Shown here: piece by piece, positions 22,320 to 33,046 of the stretch
How the letters are laid out: every line of letters begins with the position of its first letter
Position numbering within the stretch: position 1 is the first letter of the stretch
Source: Chalciporus piperatus
Lineage: Eukaryota; Basidiomycota; Agaricomycetes; Boletales; Boletaceae
Reading direction: 5' to 3'
Assembly: GCA_038093975.1 (NCBI GenBank)
Contig: JBBPTG010000057.1
Span: forward strand, 1-64,000
Length of the DNA: 64,000 bases
Notes under the pieces: model-generated
What the model saw: only the letters and a program-made list of their open reading frames with translations
Database searches by the model: none
Told to the model about the DNA's origin: nothing
Made by a program: the position numbers and the translations under genes

Positions 22320-23708
22320 ATGGCTGCTGAACCTACCCTCGAGCCTACCCTCCACCACGACGAGGAAGAAGAGGAAAACGATGAGGGGGAAGAGAGCGAC
22401 ACTTATGAAGTAGAGGTACCGTCTCATTCCCCTTGCTTTCCGAGCCATGCGAGGGTAAACTAAGGCCCAGCTCGGAAACCTGGTTAGGAAGGGCTGGTTT
22501 GGGTGGGAAAGTTGTTTGCGCAAACCAAGCGCAAACCAGCACTTCGCACTCGGAGGTTTGCAAACTAGTTCCCACGGTTTACAAAAGTTGTAGTACTGTC
22601 CACGATAACCCCTAAACCTCACCATAAATTGGTGTACTGTTCACAATAATCCCTAAACCTTGCCATAAATTGGTGTACTGTTTGTGATAGTCCCTATAAC
22701 TCGACCAAGTCTTTAACCGAGTAAACCTTGCAATAAATTGGTGTAGTACTGTCCGCGATATTCCCTAAACCTCACCATAATAAATTGGTGCACTGTCCGC
22801 GATAATCCCTAAACCTCACCATAAATTATTGCAGACAGTGCACCAATTTATTATGGTGAGGTTTAGGGAATATCGCGGACAGTACTACACCAATTTATCG
22901 CAAGGTTTACTCGGTTAAAGACTTGGTCGAGTTATAGGGATTATTGTGAACAGTACACCAATTTATGGCAAGGTTTAGGGATTATTGTGAACAGTACACC
23001 AATTTATGGTGAGGTTTAGGGGTTATCGTGGACAGTACTACATCAATTTATAGCAAGGTTTACTTGGTTAAAGACTTGGTTGAGTTGTACACAGCCGCCA
23101 CTCGCGCGCGGGCGGAAATATCCGAAATCCGACCAAACCCAGTTGCCGTGCACTGGGTGCGAGTTTGCGGATGGTTTGTTCGCAAACTAGCTGGTTTGGG
23201 CAAACTATGGTTTGGCAGGCAAACCACACCTGACCACACCTGACCAACTTTCCGAGCTGGGCCTAAACGTCTGCTGACCTAGGGTGAAGAGGAAGAAGGC
23301 GACCAATATGAGCTTGAGGAAGACGAAGACGAAGAAGGCGACGAAGAAGGCGCTGGCGAAGGCAGACGGACAAATGTACGGCTGCGGTTGTTTTCTGTTT
23401 GACGTCGCCGCCCCTCTTATCATGCACTCTATAGATGACTGCCCTCCTTCTAGGAGGCAAGGTACGTCGATTCATTTCATTTATTGAAGGCTAGAACTGA
23501 CTGTAGTTCCCAGCAGAATGGCGCAGCCGAAGAGGACGGTGACGAATATGACGAGGATGAAGAATACCATGAAGCCGACGGGGAAACCCTGCTCGTTGTG
23601 GGCTCGAAACGAGGAGTTGACGAACTCAGCGAGGGGGATGCAGACGGTGATGAAGTTGATGATGACGAGGCTGATGGGGAGACTGCCCCTAAGAAGGCGA
23701 GAGTCTAG
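22320..23708 (+). CDS. Small, extremely acidic protein (histone-chaperone-like composition)
   Basis: Exons 22320-22415, 23283-23375 and 23517-23708 join in phase 0 to 126 residues. The protein is dominated by Asp/Glu runs (HHDEEEEENDEGEESDTYEV, YELEEDEDEEGDEEGAGEG, DGDEYDEDEEYHEADGE). It contains KRGVDELSEGDADG and ends with a basic PKKARV tail, a possible nuclear signal. Such composition is typical of histone-binding nuclear proteins or the tails of NAP/ANP32 proteins, but there is no folded domain to prove this. Intron 1 is 867 nt because an 800-bp transposon sits in it; without the insert and its TAA duplication it would be 64 nt. Between exons 2 and 3 an 8-nt exon (GAGGCAAG near 23452-23461) is also splice-compatible and would add EASSQQ, so this junction needs transcript data. 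Confidence 0.7.
22464..23263. mobile_element. 800-bp non-autonomous foldback/Harbinger-like element in an intron
   Basis: The element begins GGCCCAGCTCGGAAA (22464-22478) and ends with the exact reverse complement (23249-23263). TAA is duplicated on both sides (22461-22463, 23264-23266). Subterminal zones carry repeated GCAAACC/GGTTTGC motifs. The core is a 208 + 208 nt near-perfect palindrome built of short repeat units. There is no coding capacity. A 15-bp TIR with a 3-bp TAA duplication fits a PIF/Harbinger MITE. It interrupts intron 1 of the acidic-protein gene and leaves the splice sites intact. Confidence 0.85.
22590..23041. repeat. Long inverted repeat, 208-nt arms, 36-nt loop
   Basis: The left arm 22590-22797 is nearly the exact reverse complement of 22834-23041; the loop is 22798-22833. 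Each arm consists of about four imperfect units with the core CCTAAACCT(C/T)(A/G)CCATAAATTGG and an ACTGTCC(A/G)CGATA segment. One further unit in right-arm orientation follows at about 23042-23090. Transcribed within the intron it would fold into a long hairpin. Confidence 0.85.
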
Positions 23709-24047
23709 GGGGAGAGTGGTGTGATCCATTAAGTTTTATCGAGTCTTTATTGCTATTGTTTTCGTGCTGTTGGGTTTTTGTAGGTATCTTTGGACCTGAC
23801 TCTATGATACTCCACCGTGTCGAGGTATCCATGCCCGCCTTGCAATGACATTCCAGAGGTGTAGTACGAGGTTACATTGCATAGACAGTACAGTCGGCCA
23901 TCCACGAACGATGAGGTTAATACGCGATACTTCAAAATAAAAAATCCGCAAGCACAAGACCAGATATCAAAACATAAAAGCATACAAGATTGGAGCGGGA
24001 AACCCTACATCAAACTCATCTGCATTCCTATATAGATGGCACCCCAA
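23709..24047. other. Convergent 3' intergenic, 339 nt
   Basis: 3' flanks of the acidic-protein gene and the isoaspartyl methyltransferase gene. No further gene is seen. Confidence 0.4.
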
Positions 24048-25194
24048 CTAACCACCGCGCTTTTGCTTCTCAAGGTCGGTAAGGGGGACATACTGAGTCG
24101 AAGCAAAGGAAGTCAACGAGCGAGCCGATAAGGATCGGAAATACCGGGTGGAGCGCAAAACCAACGTGACGGTAGTACAATTCGGGACGCACATCCCAAC
24201 GAGAAAAGAGGGAGAATCAGTCGTCAAATTCAACAAGGTCAAAGGTTTGGGGAGAGTACTCAATACTAACCATAACGTCCATAAGCTCCCGTTTTGTCAC
24301 CTTACCACCGACATCCTTCTCGACCTGCCAGATGGATTGAGCGTGAATTCCAACTGGAATGAACATCCGTCCGGGTGATTTGAGTTGGTCAATGAGGGAT
24401 TGGGGAAGCCTCTCGGATGCAGCACCAACATGAATGGCATCATAGGGCCCTTGGCAGACAGGTAAAGCAGTGAAACAAAACGAACATACAAGGGATACAT
24501 ACCAGACGGTGAATAACCTGCACGATGGTGGATTAGCCCATACCGTCGACGATTAGAATACAATAATCGCCTACCTTGCCTTCCATCTCCGGTTACCATA
24601 AGAATCCTGCCGTCCTCCACAGCAGAACCTAAACCATCGTTGACCAGGTTCTTTTTCGACCACTCGACCAATTCAGGTATGTGGTCGATACCAACTACCG
24701 TGCCCTGGGGAGCGCCAGGCTGGGACGGAGAAACAAGGCGGTGGAGGACCGCGCTGAGGTAGCCAGAGCCGCTGCCTACATCAAGGACAGTTGCACCTGG
24801 CTGAAGGGAAGGAGAGAGATTCTCCAGGGCATGTGCATGCTATGTGTTGCATGAGTAGTGATCAACGGGAGTGTGAGGAAACGCGATCTACCATATGAGG
24901 GGCAGAGATGGTTGCACCATGGCCGATGTCCCTGAATGCCGCTCAGACCTAATATCCTGATCTTTGTGCAAGGATTCGACGCACTGAGGTGAATCTTCAT
25001 ATGCCTGAGATGCCCTAGCAACATAGTTGGCACGGTCAGTGTGGGACATCGCCTACTAAAGTGTCAGGGGTTACTGAGAAACAATACAAACGCTCTCGGC
25101 GTACATCTATAATGCGATCGGTTGAGAGAATTCCGGACCTCGAGAGGTTAGAAATCAGCTCTGCATTCGTTCTTCCAGAGCATCTCCAAGCCAT
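24048..25194 (-). CDS. PCMT1: Protein-L-isoaspartate O-methyltransferase
   Basis: Spliced exons give MAWRCSGRTNAELISNL, then DRANYVARASQAYEDSPQ, IGHGATISAPHM and HAHALENLSPSLQPGATVL. The SAM-binding glycine motif LDVGSGSGYLSAVL follows, then GTVVGIDHIPELVEWS, VTGDGRQG and PYDAIHVGAASERLPQSLID. It closes with GGKVTKRELMDVM and YVPLTDLEKQ. These are the family motifs in order over the usual length of about 240 residues. The enzyme transfers a methyl group from SAM to L-isoaspartyl residues in aged proteins and so starts their repair; it is cytosolic. At least six short introns are needed; the last, before YVPLTD, is about 170 nt. The gene is divergent from SWI5, with 197 nt between start codons, so the two promoters must be close or shared. 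Confidence 0.93.
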
Positions 25195-25391
25195 GTTGGA
25201 ATGATGTGAGTGGATTGGCCGTGTTCGCGTTGCGGCCGTAGCGACCTCTGTTTGGTGTCGTTTACGGTTCACTGAATAAGATCCCATTTGGCTCATCTTC
25301 AAGTTGTCTTCCACCGTCGCGTTTATCGTCAACTTATCATATTTGAACGCATCAAACGTCTCGCAATGTACGCCCGTACATCCCCCAAGGT

Positions 25392-25849
25392 ATGTACATC
25401 CCTGACACAGAAGCGGCCCGTGACGCGTCTGCCATCCAGAAACAACAGGAACACGTAGCGAAGCTCCAGGCCGAAATTGACGCGTTGCAGGAGATGCTTG
25501 GGTATATGCGCATCCAATGACCTTCAGCGTTCAACGCTGCATGATGACCACGTCCTAGACAAAACGAAAACGCCGAAGAGATCGTGTCGCGTCACATCAA
25601 GCTGCTACATCGTTATAACGAAACCAAGGATGCAGCTCAGGTTCGATTTGGTTTCCTCACGGGTCGTAGTAGTTGTCGTGCTAATGATGCTCCTCGTTCT
25701 CAAATTCGAAGATTCTAATTGGAAGGGTATACTGTCTTGGAAAAGTATACCGCATATATTCACCTCCCGTTTACTAGCTGGCCGCTCTGAGGGACATGAC
25801 GGTTCGACAGATCCACGAAGATATGGACCTCCTCGACGATGCGAACTGA
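25392..25849 (+). CDS. SWI5: Swi5/Sae3-type recombination mediator subunit
   Basis: Four exons (25392-25501, 25559-25640, 25712-25726, 25778-25849) join in phase to 92 residues. The protein has a heptad-rich first half (KQQEHVAKLQAEIDALQEML) and the Swi5 signature AEEIVSRHIKLLHRYNETKD. ILIGRLAALRDMTVRQIHED follows, ending LLDDAN. Swi5 pairs with Sfr1 to stabilise Rad51/Dmc1 filaments in recombination. The third exon is only 15 nt (ILIGR) and supplies part of the conserved core. The flanking introns (71 and 51 nt) have good GT/AG ends and a TGCTAAT branch site. The start at 25392 is the first ATG in frame; an upstream exon cannot be excluded. Confidence 0.88.
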
Positions 25850-25942
25850 CTGTCAGGAGCTTGCTTTCTTGTCGTCGAGCACGCTGCTCTCATGTCTCGC
25901 GTATCCAGCTCTGTAATTCTGTAACCAGTGTGCCTAACACTC

Positions 25943-26250
25943 TCTGTGGGTATTGAGTATATGCTTCTATGTCTTCTCTTGGCCACAACTGCGTTGGAAT
26001 CTCAACGTTGCCCAGTAACGCGAGGTATCCCCATCTAGCGATCCTGACATCTTACGAGGGCATGCTCACTCCCGCGAATAAGAGCAGCGATCTGCTGGAA
26101 GCGCAACTGCTTCGGCCGCTTTAGGGCAAGATCCCGTATGCCTTCGACCAAGTTGGGCCCCTGGGCATTATTACCCAACACGAGTCGGAGGGGTTTGTCG
26201 TTTTCGGTCAACCAGACACATGTCCCGTGCCAAGTATACGATTTGTTCAC
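25943..26250 (-). pseudogene. Decayed partial copy of the ATS1-like gene
   Basis: This stretch aligns base for base, with scattered substitutions and deletions, to about 26355-26710 inside the neighbouring RCC1-type gene. Shared blocks include TCTTCTCTTGGCCACAACTG, CTAGCGATCCTGACATC, GAAGCGCAACTGCTTCGGCC and CTGGGCATTATTACCC. Read on the minus strand it still shows TWHGTCVWL, GNNAQG and ALIRGSEHALVRC, equal to TWSGTYVQP, GNNAQG and ALICGSEHVLVRM of the intact gene. The copy lacks the gene's first two thirds and about 50 nt internally. It ends before the stop codon region and has no start. It is a direct, nearly tandem duplication sitting between SWI5 and the parent. Confidence 0.88.
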
Positions 26251-26300
26251 CCATGTTTCACGCATATCATACTGCACGTTTTCTTCGTCCCTGTAGCTTT

Positions 26301-27581
26301 TTATTCAACCAGCAACCAACTTGTAGCACAACCTGCCCATGTGCATAATAATCTTTGTGGGTATCGGGTATATGCTGCTACGTCTTCTCTTGGCCACAAC
26401 TGCGTTGGAATCTCGACGTTGCCGAGTGACCCAAGACCCATGTTTCCATGCTCGTTCCATCCCCATCCCATCAACGAAGAGGCATCCCCGTCTAGCGATC
26501 CTGACATCCTTACGAGGACATGCTCACTCCCGCAAATAAGAGCAGATACAGCGAGATCTACAGGAAGCGCAACTGCTTCGGCCGTTGTAGGGGAAGATCC
26601 CGTATGCCTTCGACCAAGCTGCCCCTGGGCATTATTACCCGTCGACAGCACGAGGGGCTTCTCGTCGTCCTGGGTCGGTTGGACGTACGTGCCGCTCCAT
26701 GTACATCCAACCCTAGAGATGCTCCCCGGAGACTTGATTGATGGGATCTGTCCCTGCTTATTAGACCCGAGTGCTGATATGCGCCCTGACTCGTGTAAGA
26801 CGACCGTATGTTGGTTTCCTAGGCCGCATGAAACGATGGGGTCGTCCTGGATATTTATGGGTAGGGAAGTAGGCCGGCTAACGAATCGTGCCCCTCCGAC
26901 ATTCTCCCCGAGCTGACCATGCCTGGATGCACCCCATCCAACGAGAACACCCCTGGGTCCGGATGATGATGCGTTGCTCGATGTCGATATGGTGAGCTGT
27001 ACGACAACATGGCGTGGACCGGCATGGAAGGATCGGATACTTATCATCCGGGGTTCTTCCGTGAAGAGATGGTCGAAGTTGACGACGTGGGGGCCGTTCG
27101 GACCCCCTGAAGACTCTGCGACTTCCTCTCCAGCTCCCAACGCGCCGAAATCGTTCGATCCCGTGGATATCAGCACGTCGGACTCTCCCGGACACGAGAG
27201 CACGACGTACGTAGTTTCCCAGGCTGCAGCGATGAGTTTGTACGTGTATCCACGGGATGCGTACGAACCAGAGCCTGAGAGCGGCATCGGGAGATTATGG
27301 AAAATAGCGACACCATCGTGAAAATCTGGCCCGAGCTGACCTCTCCGTCCATCCCCAGTGCCCCATAGAGTGATAGATCCGTCAAAGTGTTCTAGCAACA
27401 GAACTGTGTGGTTTGCTCCGCAAGCGATGTGGAGCACCTGGGAGGTGAGATCGGGGAGTTGGTTCGGTTCGCAATTCGCGAATTGGCAGGGCGTGAATAC
27501 ATGGGCGTCGTCGTACGAGCCGATTCCTAGTTGTCCCTTGGCATTGGATCCTGCAGTGAGGAGGATGCGACGTGTCTCCAT
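26301..27581 (-). CDS. ATS1: RCC1-repeat protein, ATS1/KTI13-like
   Basis: One uninterrupted frame of 426 residues starts METRRILLTAGSNAKGQLGI and runs through about six RCC1-type blades. Repeat marks are GSNAKGQLGIG, WGTGDGRRGQLGP, STGSNDFGALGAG, GWGASRHGQLGEN, ALGSNKQGQIP, STGNNAQGQLG and WGWNEHGNMGLG, each followed by a strand such as HIACGANHTVLLL or VSCGLGNQHTVVLH. It ends in WAGCATSWLLVE. In yeast, Ats1/Kti13 pairs with Kti11 and supports Elongator tRNA modification and diphthamide synthesis. Length and single-domain layout suit that family better than the nuclear exchange factor RCC1, but other RCC1-repeat proteins remain possible. It is intron-less, unusual in this neighbourhood. Next to it lies a partial copy of its 3' half. 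Confidence 0.8.
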   Translation of the reverse strand: METRRILLTAGSNAKGQLGIGSYDDAHVFTPCQFANCEPNQLPDLTSQVLHIACGANHTVLLLEHFDGSITLWGTGDGRRGQLGPDFHDGVAIFHNLPMPLSGSGSYASRGYTYKLIAAAWETTYVVLSCPGESDVLISTGSNDFGALGAGEEVAESSGGPNGPHVVNFDHLFTEEPRMISIRSFHAGPRHVVVQLTISTSSNASSSGPRGVLVGWGASRHGQLGENVGGARFVSRPTSLPINIQDDPIVSCGLGNQHTVVLHESGRISALGSNKQGQIPSIKSPGSISRVGCTWSGTYVQPTQDDEKPLVLSTGNNAQGQLGRRHTGSSPTTAEAVALPVDLAVSALICGSEHVLVRMSGSLDGDASSLMGWGWNEHGNMGLGSLGNVEIPTQLWPREDVAAYTRYPQRLLCTWAGCATSWLLVE

Positions 27582-27963
27582 ACGAGTTGCTGGACAGTTG
27601 AGAGTAATCTCCCGTAGGCAGCGCCCCCTTAGGTACTAGGAAGACAGTTAGTCCGAATTCCGATCAGTGGAGCCCACCTTCCGGCTGGGTTCATCACTCA
27701 AGATGTACGCGATAAAATAATATGCAGTTACGAGTAGACTTCGGATATGGCGTGGACCCAACCGAAGTCAAACCTGACGAGCACTTTGGTACAAATGTCT
27801 CCAAAAGACATTATTATCGGTGTATTATGCACTAGAATACATGAGAGATGCGGCGAAAGATATGTTCGAGAGCATTAAACAACATCGAGAAGACAGATTT
27901 GGATAAGATAATCGCGCAGAGGGATGATAGAACCTTTCATAGAGCAGACCGCACACCGTCTTC
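27582..27963. other. Intergenic, 382 nt
   Basis: This lies between the KOG1 stop and the ATS1-like start on the same strand, so it holds the KOG1 terminator and the ATS1-like promoter. No gene is seen. Confidence 0.4.
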
Positions 27964-30900
27964 CTAGTTGAACTTGCATCCCATGAGCTTGACTGCAAAA
28001 CCATCATCAGGCACAGCTCACGAAAAACACTCGTATGCAGAACGTACCTGAGCCATCAGGCTGACCAGTGGCGTACAACATCTCCACGGGATGGAATGCA
28101 AGCGATGTAGACCTTGGGATGTACGGAGACGGCGGTCGCGTTGGATATACAGAAAGACCAGTTGAGAGACTGAACGTGGTGAGCGAATTGGTATCCAAGT
28201 CGGATATGGAATGTATCGTGAGACGTTGGTGTCTCCAGTTCGTTGGTGTGAGAGCGGATGTCCTAATTTCCGATGTCACTTGACGAGGATTGAAGCGGGA
28301 AAATACGCACGTAGCAAAGAGACCGGTTTGAGGATGGACGTCGAAACACGATAGGCCTGCACGGTGTGGATCCCATGCTTGGGCAGCACGGTCCGAACCT
28401 CTGGTATCCCAGAGACGGACCTCGCCGGAAAGACTGCGAACAGTCAGTCAGCTTCAGTGGTCACTTGAATGAGATATATATATATACCTCGCGGAAAGGA
28501 ATTGTCCACTGATCTTGGGGTGATATTTGACGTTCTGTACCCAAGTATGATGCTCATTGTAAGATCTCACGACCGCATCATCTTCCTCCAGACGGCGATC
28601 AAAGACTTTGACTACGCCATCCGCGAAGCCAGCAATGAACGTCGACGATGACCCGTGATCAGAAGTTAGGCAGGTGACAGGGCTTTCCGAGTTAGTTTCC
28701 AAGTCCTGAGTCGATCAGTCAACAACGAGCTCTTGAGTACGAACAGAGGCTCCTTACCAATACTTGGGATTCTGTATGCGCATCCCAGACTCGGATAATC
28801 CTTGAATCACCACCCACAAGGAGGGACCCTCCGGATTGTTTCCAGTCCATGATGAGTCCGCCACCCCTCCGGACGTTGATCATCTCGCTCAGACCTCGAA
28901 AAGAGCTGACCATTTGAAGTGGGCCTTGATCCAGAGTTGGATCGTAATTACGATATAGGCGCACGATGCCCTCCGCTGCACAAGGGGTTTCAACACAAAA
29001 TGGAAAATTGGCACAAGACCGAGAGACGAACATGAGCCTGCCATGATGATACCGCCAACGTCTTGGTTGATGATATGCAACGACGTGATGCCAGTTCCTC
29101 TCGGATTTCCATTGCAGAAGTAGTTCAACCGCTTCCGTTGGGACCAATCCCAAACGCTGAAAGTATGATGAGCGCGGTGTCACGTAATAGGATGCATCGG
29201 ACGAACCTGATCATATCCATATCATTCGCAATGACGAGATGGGGATCATAGGCATGCAGAGTCATGCAGAGCGGGTTGCTACTGACTTGCAAATTAGCGA
29301 CTGGACGATCCCATCGGAACTTCTCTACAAATGCAAGCGTGTCATTCGGGAGACGGAGAGTATTTTGCTAGGATAGAATTCACCAGCCAAGAGTGCTTGT
29401 GACTGCGTTTCTGCAATGACTTGCTCGTTGCGTTGCTGCCGCCACACCTGGTAGTTATATTGAATACTACCAGGTTCGTCCGCCTCCGCTTGCTGTGGTA
29501 AACCATGGGGTGAGCATAGGACGGATACGAGGAACAGAAACACCGTACCCTCATCTGCGGTTCCTTGAAATATTCGCAGCACCAGTCAAAGAACGAACTC
29601 TTCAACGGCAACACGTCTCTAAGCCCATTTCCAGTCCCGCAACCAAGCGGAACATTGCTTCCATTCGAATCGACTGAGAACGTGCTTTCACTCGGACTGC
29701 TCAAATCTCCCCCTGGCCCGAGGCTAGGGCCGCCCCTCCTCCCATGGGTCGCGGCACGCCTACGTGAGCGCAGTCGCACCATGTCTTCTTCCATGAGCGC
29801 TTCCATGACGTGCGATGGGAGATAATCCGCGTGCGGTTTGTACTGTGTAGGTGAAGTGGGTTGCGAGTTCACCATCGTCATGCTCGAGCTTGGTGTAGGC
29901 GGACGAGAATACGGAGACGTATACTGTGCGAGGTTGTAGTTTGGCGACGGTGGTCTGGATGCACCGAGGAGATCAAGACGGGACTGGGAGGGTGGGATTG
30001 GAGAAGGTGGGGCGCGGGTATCTTCGGTGGATGGGAATGCGATACCACCAGCAAGATTGCGCAGGGCATTGGCAAATGAAGAAGTACGTCGGATGGTGGA
30101 AGTGACGCCTGAGGATAACGTGCTCGTCATGCTGTCACTACGCGTGACTCCCGGACGAGGCAGCACTGGAGATGGTGGGTGCTGCATGAGAGGGGAAGAT
30201 TGAACCGAAGAAACACGGGAGTGAGCACCGGCACCTACGCCGACTCTGAAGTCCGGTGGTACCGGCGGCGTATCGAGACTCGTGATGTCAAGACGATAGA
30301 ATGGAGAAGCAAGTAGGAGGGCCATGATATAGTCCGTGATCGTCTGTGCGAGAGTGGCGACTTCTTGGTATGGATCGGTAGTAAGTTCGAGCAAGGCCAC
30401 GAAAATGGTGAAGAATGACGAAAGTAAGACACGATTCTCCTCTCGAGCACCGTCGTCATCGCCGAACGCGTCCAGCCATTCAGCGACAGCCAACGAGATC
30501 ATTTCTTCTTCGTGAGGCTGGGAGCCTGAGTCCGTTCGCCACTTCCTGTCCTCTTCCCAGTAGATCCACGCACAAATGACGAAGTAGCCTCTCCACTCCT
30601 TGACTAGACAGCTGATGAGAATGATGAGCTCCTTGCGTACCATTGGACTCGCATCTTCCTTCACGGCAAGTGTTGCGCCAGTGGCAACAGCTACTTCCAT
30701 GCGGAAGTGAATCCGTTCGTCAAGCTGATACTGGGTTCCTGTGCCTCCACCTCCTTGTTTTGTGGGATTTGCAGATCCGCTTGCGCCCATGAACGTGCCG
30801 AGAGCATACAACGCCGCGGCCCTGACCTCTGGGGAGTCATCGTTCAACATGAGGATGAGTTTATCCTGTGTGCCCCGATCGACACCGTAGACCTTGATCT

Positions 30901-33046
30901 CATCGTTCCCCTCCCATATCTGTGCGATGCACAACGCGCACCACTGTCTTAGCAAGAAGTCGCCTTCATCAAGTTTGTCGAAGCAGTTGTCGAAGACACG
31001 TTCCCTCCAACAAGCCATTTGGCCGTTGTAGTAGTCCCGAGCAACAGCAGACAGGATAAACGAGCACATGGCTTTGTGTTCCGCGCTGTTAGGAAGAGCG
31101 TGTTGGGGATGTTCGTCCGTGAGAGCCAAGACATTGGCAAAGTATTTAAAGCCCTGAGTGTTATGCAAGTCGACCTGGACACTGGGGTCAACTGCAAGGA
31201 TCCGTGCCCAAATGAAGATTAAAACAGGACGCAAATCTTGACCTGCAGCTTGCAAAAGCTTGGAGATGTACGGAAAGATACCGATCGTGAGCACGAGATT
31301 GACGGCCCACGGTCCTAGATCGACAAATTGAGACAAAAGGATGAGGGCGCGAAGTCGATGGGGCTGTGAGAGGAGAACTTGAAGAACGATGGGCAGTTGG
31401 TCTGGTGGTTTGCGCGGCACAAGGTCCCGGTCCGTCTGATGATCACCTGCAGGCGGGGTCTCGTTAACGATGGCGGCGCTGCCATTTGCAGCTTCTATGC
31501 CATCAAAGGAAATTTGCGGCGGAAGCGACAAGGGACCTCGTCTTGTGAGTGCAGAACCCCCTCGGGATATCCAGACCTCGAAAGCCGTCAGCTGGTCCGC
31601 GAAGAACCGGCTAGGCATGTATTGGTATGGCTTCTCAGCCTGGGGGCCACCGACACCGCGGGGGGTAGGTTGACCGATGCGTCCTCCCCGCGGAGCGATT
31701 AACCCTGGCGAACTTGCTGACGCATTTGCGGCGGGGTTTTTCGCAAGTAGATCAGGAAGTTGTCGTAGGCACGTATCAACGGCGAGATCCCACGCAGCCC
31801 AAAGTGTGTGCGTATTCGTGGCTGGGAGAGGAGGATAGGTATGCGGGGTGCAATGATAGTTCTTCATGATCCGTTCACCCAAGAGGAAATTGCGGAAAAG
31901 GGATGCAATGAGGAGGTCGGACCGGTATAAGCGCGTGAACACATCCCGAGGGAAAGTTGTCCATGCGATTGTATCAGTGATGGCCGTGAAGATCCAGTTG
32001 AGCTCTCCCAAAGGCGTCCTGCGGTCTTTAAGATCGCCCGGAAGTTGCATCACCATGTCTGGGGTGATATTGTTGGGCAGCTGGTGGGTCATGATGAAGT
32101 ACCGGAGTGCAATATCGATGGGAGAAGTGAGGCAAGATGTGAAGATATCAGCAGGGAGCTCGGGACACGAAGGCAGTTGCTCATGTGCTAGGCAAGCTGC
32201 GAGTTGGAGAGAGTTCATGTATGGCTGCATGCCGTCGATGTACCCTCCGCGAGTGGTGAATACTTCCTGATCACGGCGCTCAGCGAAGTTATTGAAATTC
32301 GTGAGGAGGTTACCGGCGGCCGAACAATCCCAGATGTAGACGCCTGGTGAACCGAGCCAGGTTTGGATTTCCATGAGAGAAACAGGAATGTATTGCGTGT
32401 AATTGCGATTGAAACACCATAGCTCTCCGCTTGGGGTGGGTTTAGGCACGCCGTGGCCGTTGTAATAGAAACAAACGGTCTCGTCCTTGGCTTGTTTGCG
32501 CAGATTCGAGCAAAAGCGACGGAGGTCTTCATACGAAGGGTCTAGTATTGGCTTATAAGGGATCTTGAGACTGAGACCCTCGAATTGGTGTTGGAGATTT
32601 GTACCGATGGCTTCCAGAGCTTTATGCGATGGCATTGTGTGGGGATCAACCCAGCATTCGAGGACAGCACAGGGATTGGTCTTGATGATATCTGGAGGAT
32701 CTACATCTATGTTCAGACATAGCACAAGCGCAGCATTGGCGGTCTTTAGTTTTCCGGGGGCGGAGCCACGCCAAGGGAAGAGTTTGGCAGAGTAGGCGGA
32801 GTGCGGTACGGGATTTCCGCAAGTGAGGTGTCGTTTAGCGGACCAGTAAGGGATGATTGGTACAGGATCCGGAAGTGTGTCTTCTGATCCATGGCGCCTA
32901 CCATTGGGATGGTTCTCTGCGTGTTCACCACGGCCGTCGGTTGTTTGGTTTGATGATGGATCCGAAGTGGAATTGGAGCCCCATCCTCGCTCGGTGACAT
33001 TGTCTGAGCCCATGTCTGATCCAGCTCGCTCCCTGAAGCCAGACAT
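27964..33046 (-). CDS. KOG1: Raptor/Kog1/Mip1, TORC1 scaffold subunit
   Basis: The start at 33046 gives MSGFRERAGSDMGSDN and a polar leader. The raptor N-terminal conserved (caspase-like) domain follows: YWSAKRHLTCGNPVPHSAY, ALVLCLNIDVDPPDI, VCFYYNGHGVPKPTPSGELW, YTQYIPVSLMEIQTWL and YIWDCSAAGNLL. The His and Cys that align with the protease dyad are both present. Next come HEAT-type repeats (LPIVLQVLLSQPHRLRAL, DDSPEVRAAALYALGTFMG) and a long Ser/Pro linker. A C-terminal WD40 propeller begins after the intron near 29340 (SVWDWSQRKRLNYF, RIIRVWDAHTE, VKVFDRRLEEDD, EVRLWDTRGSD). It ends MLYATGQPDGS / VKLMGCKFN, stop at 27964. The first 3.5 kb is one exon; the WD40 part has about eight short introns. 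Raptor presents substrates to TOR kinase on the vacuole. The total is about 1,500 residues, normal for Kog1. Confidence 0.96.

Noticed and set aside
22320..23708. The 800-bp insert as a gene exon or gene capture
   Set aside because: It has no coding potential; the TIRs, TAA duplication and palindrome identify it as a transposable element.
29342..33046. KOG1 as a single 1,234-residue protein ending near 29342
   Set aside because: The open frame runs into an intron; splicing continues in the WD40 exons down to 27964, giving the full Raptor layout.
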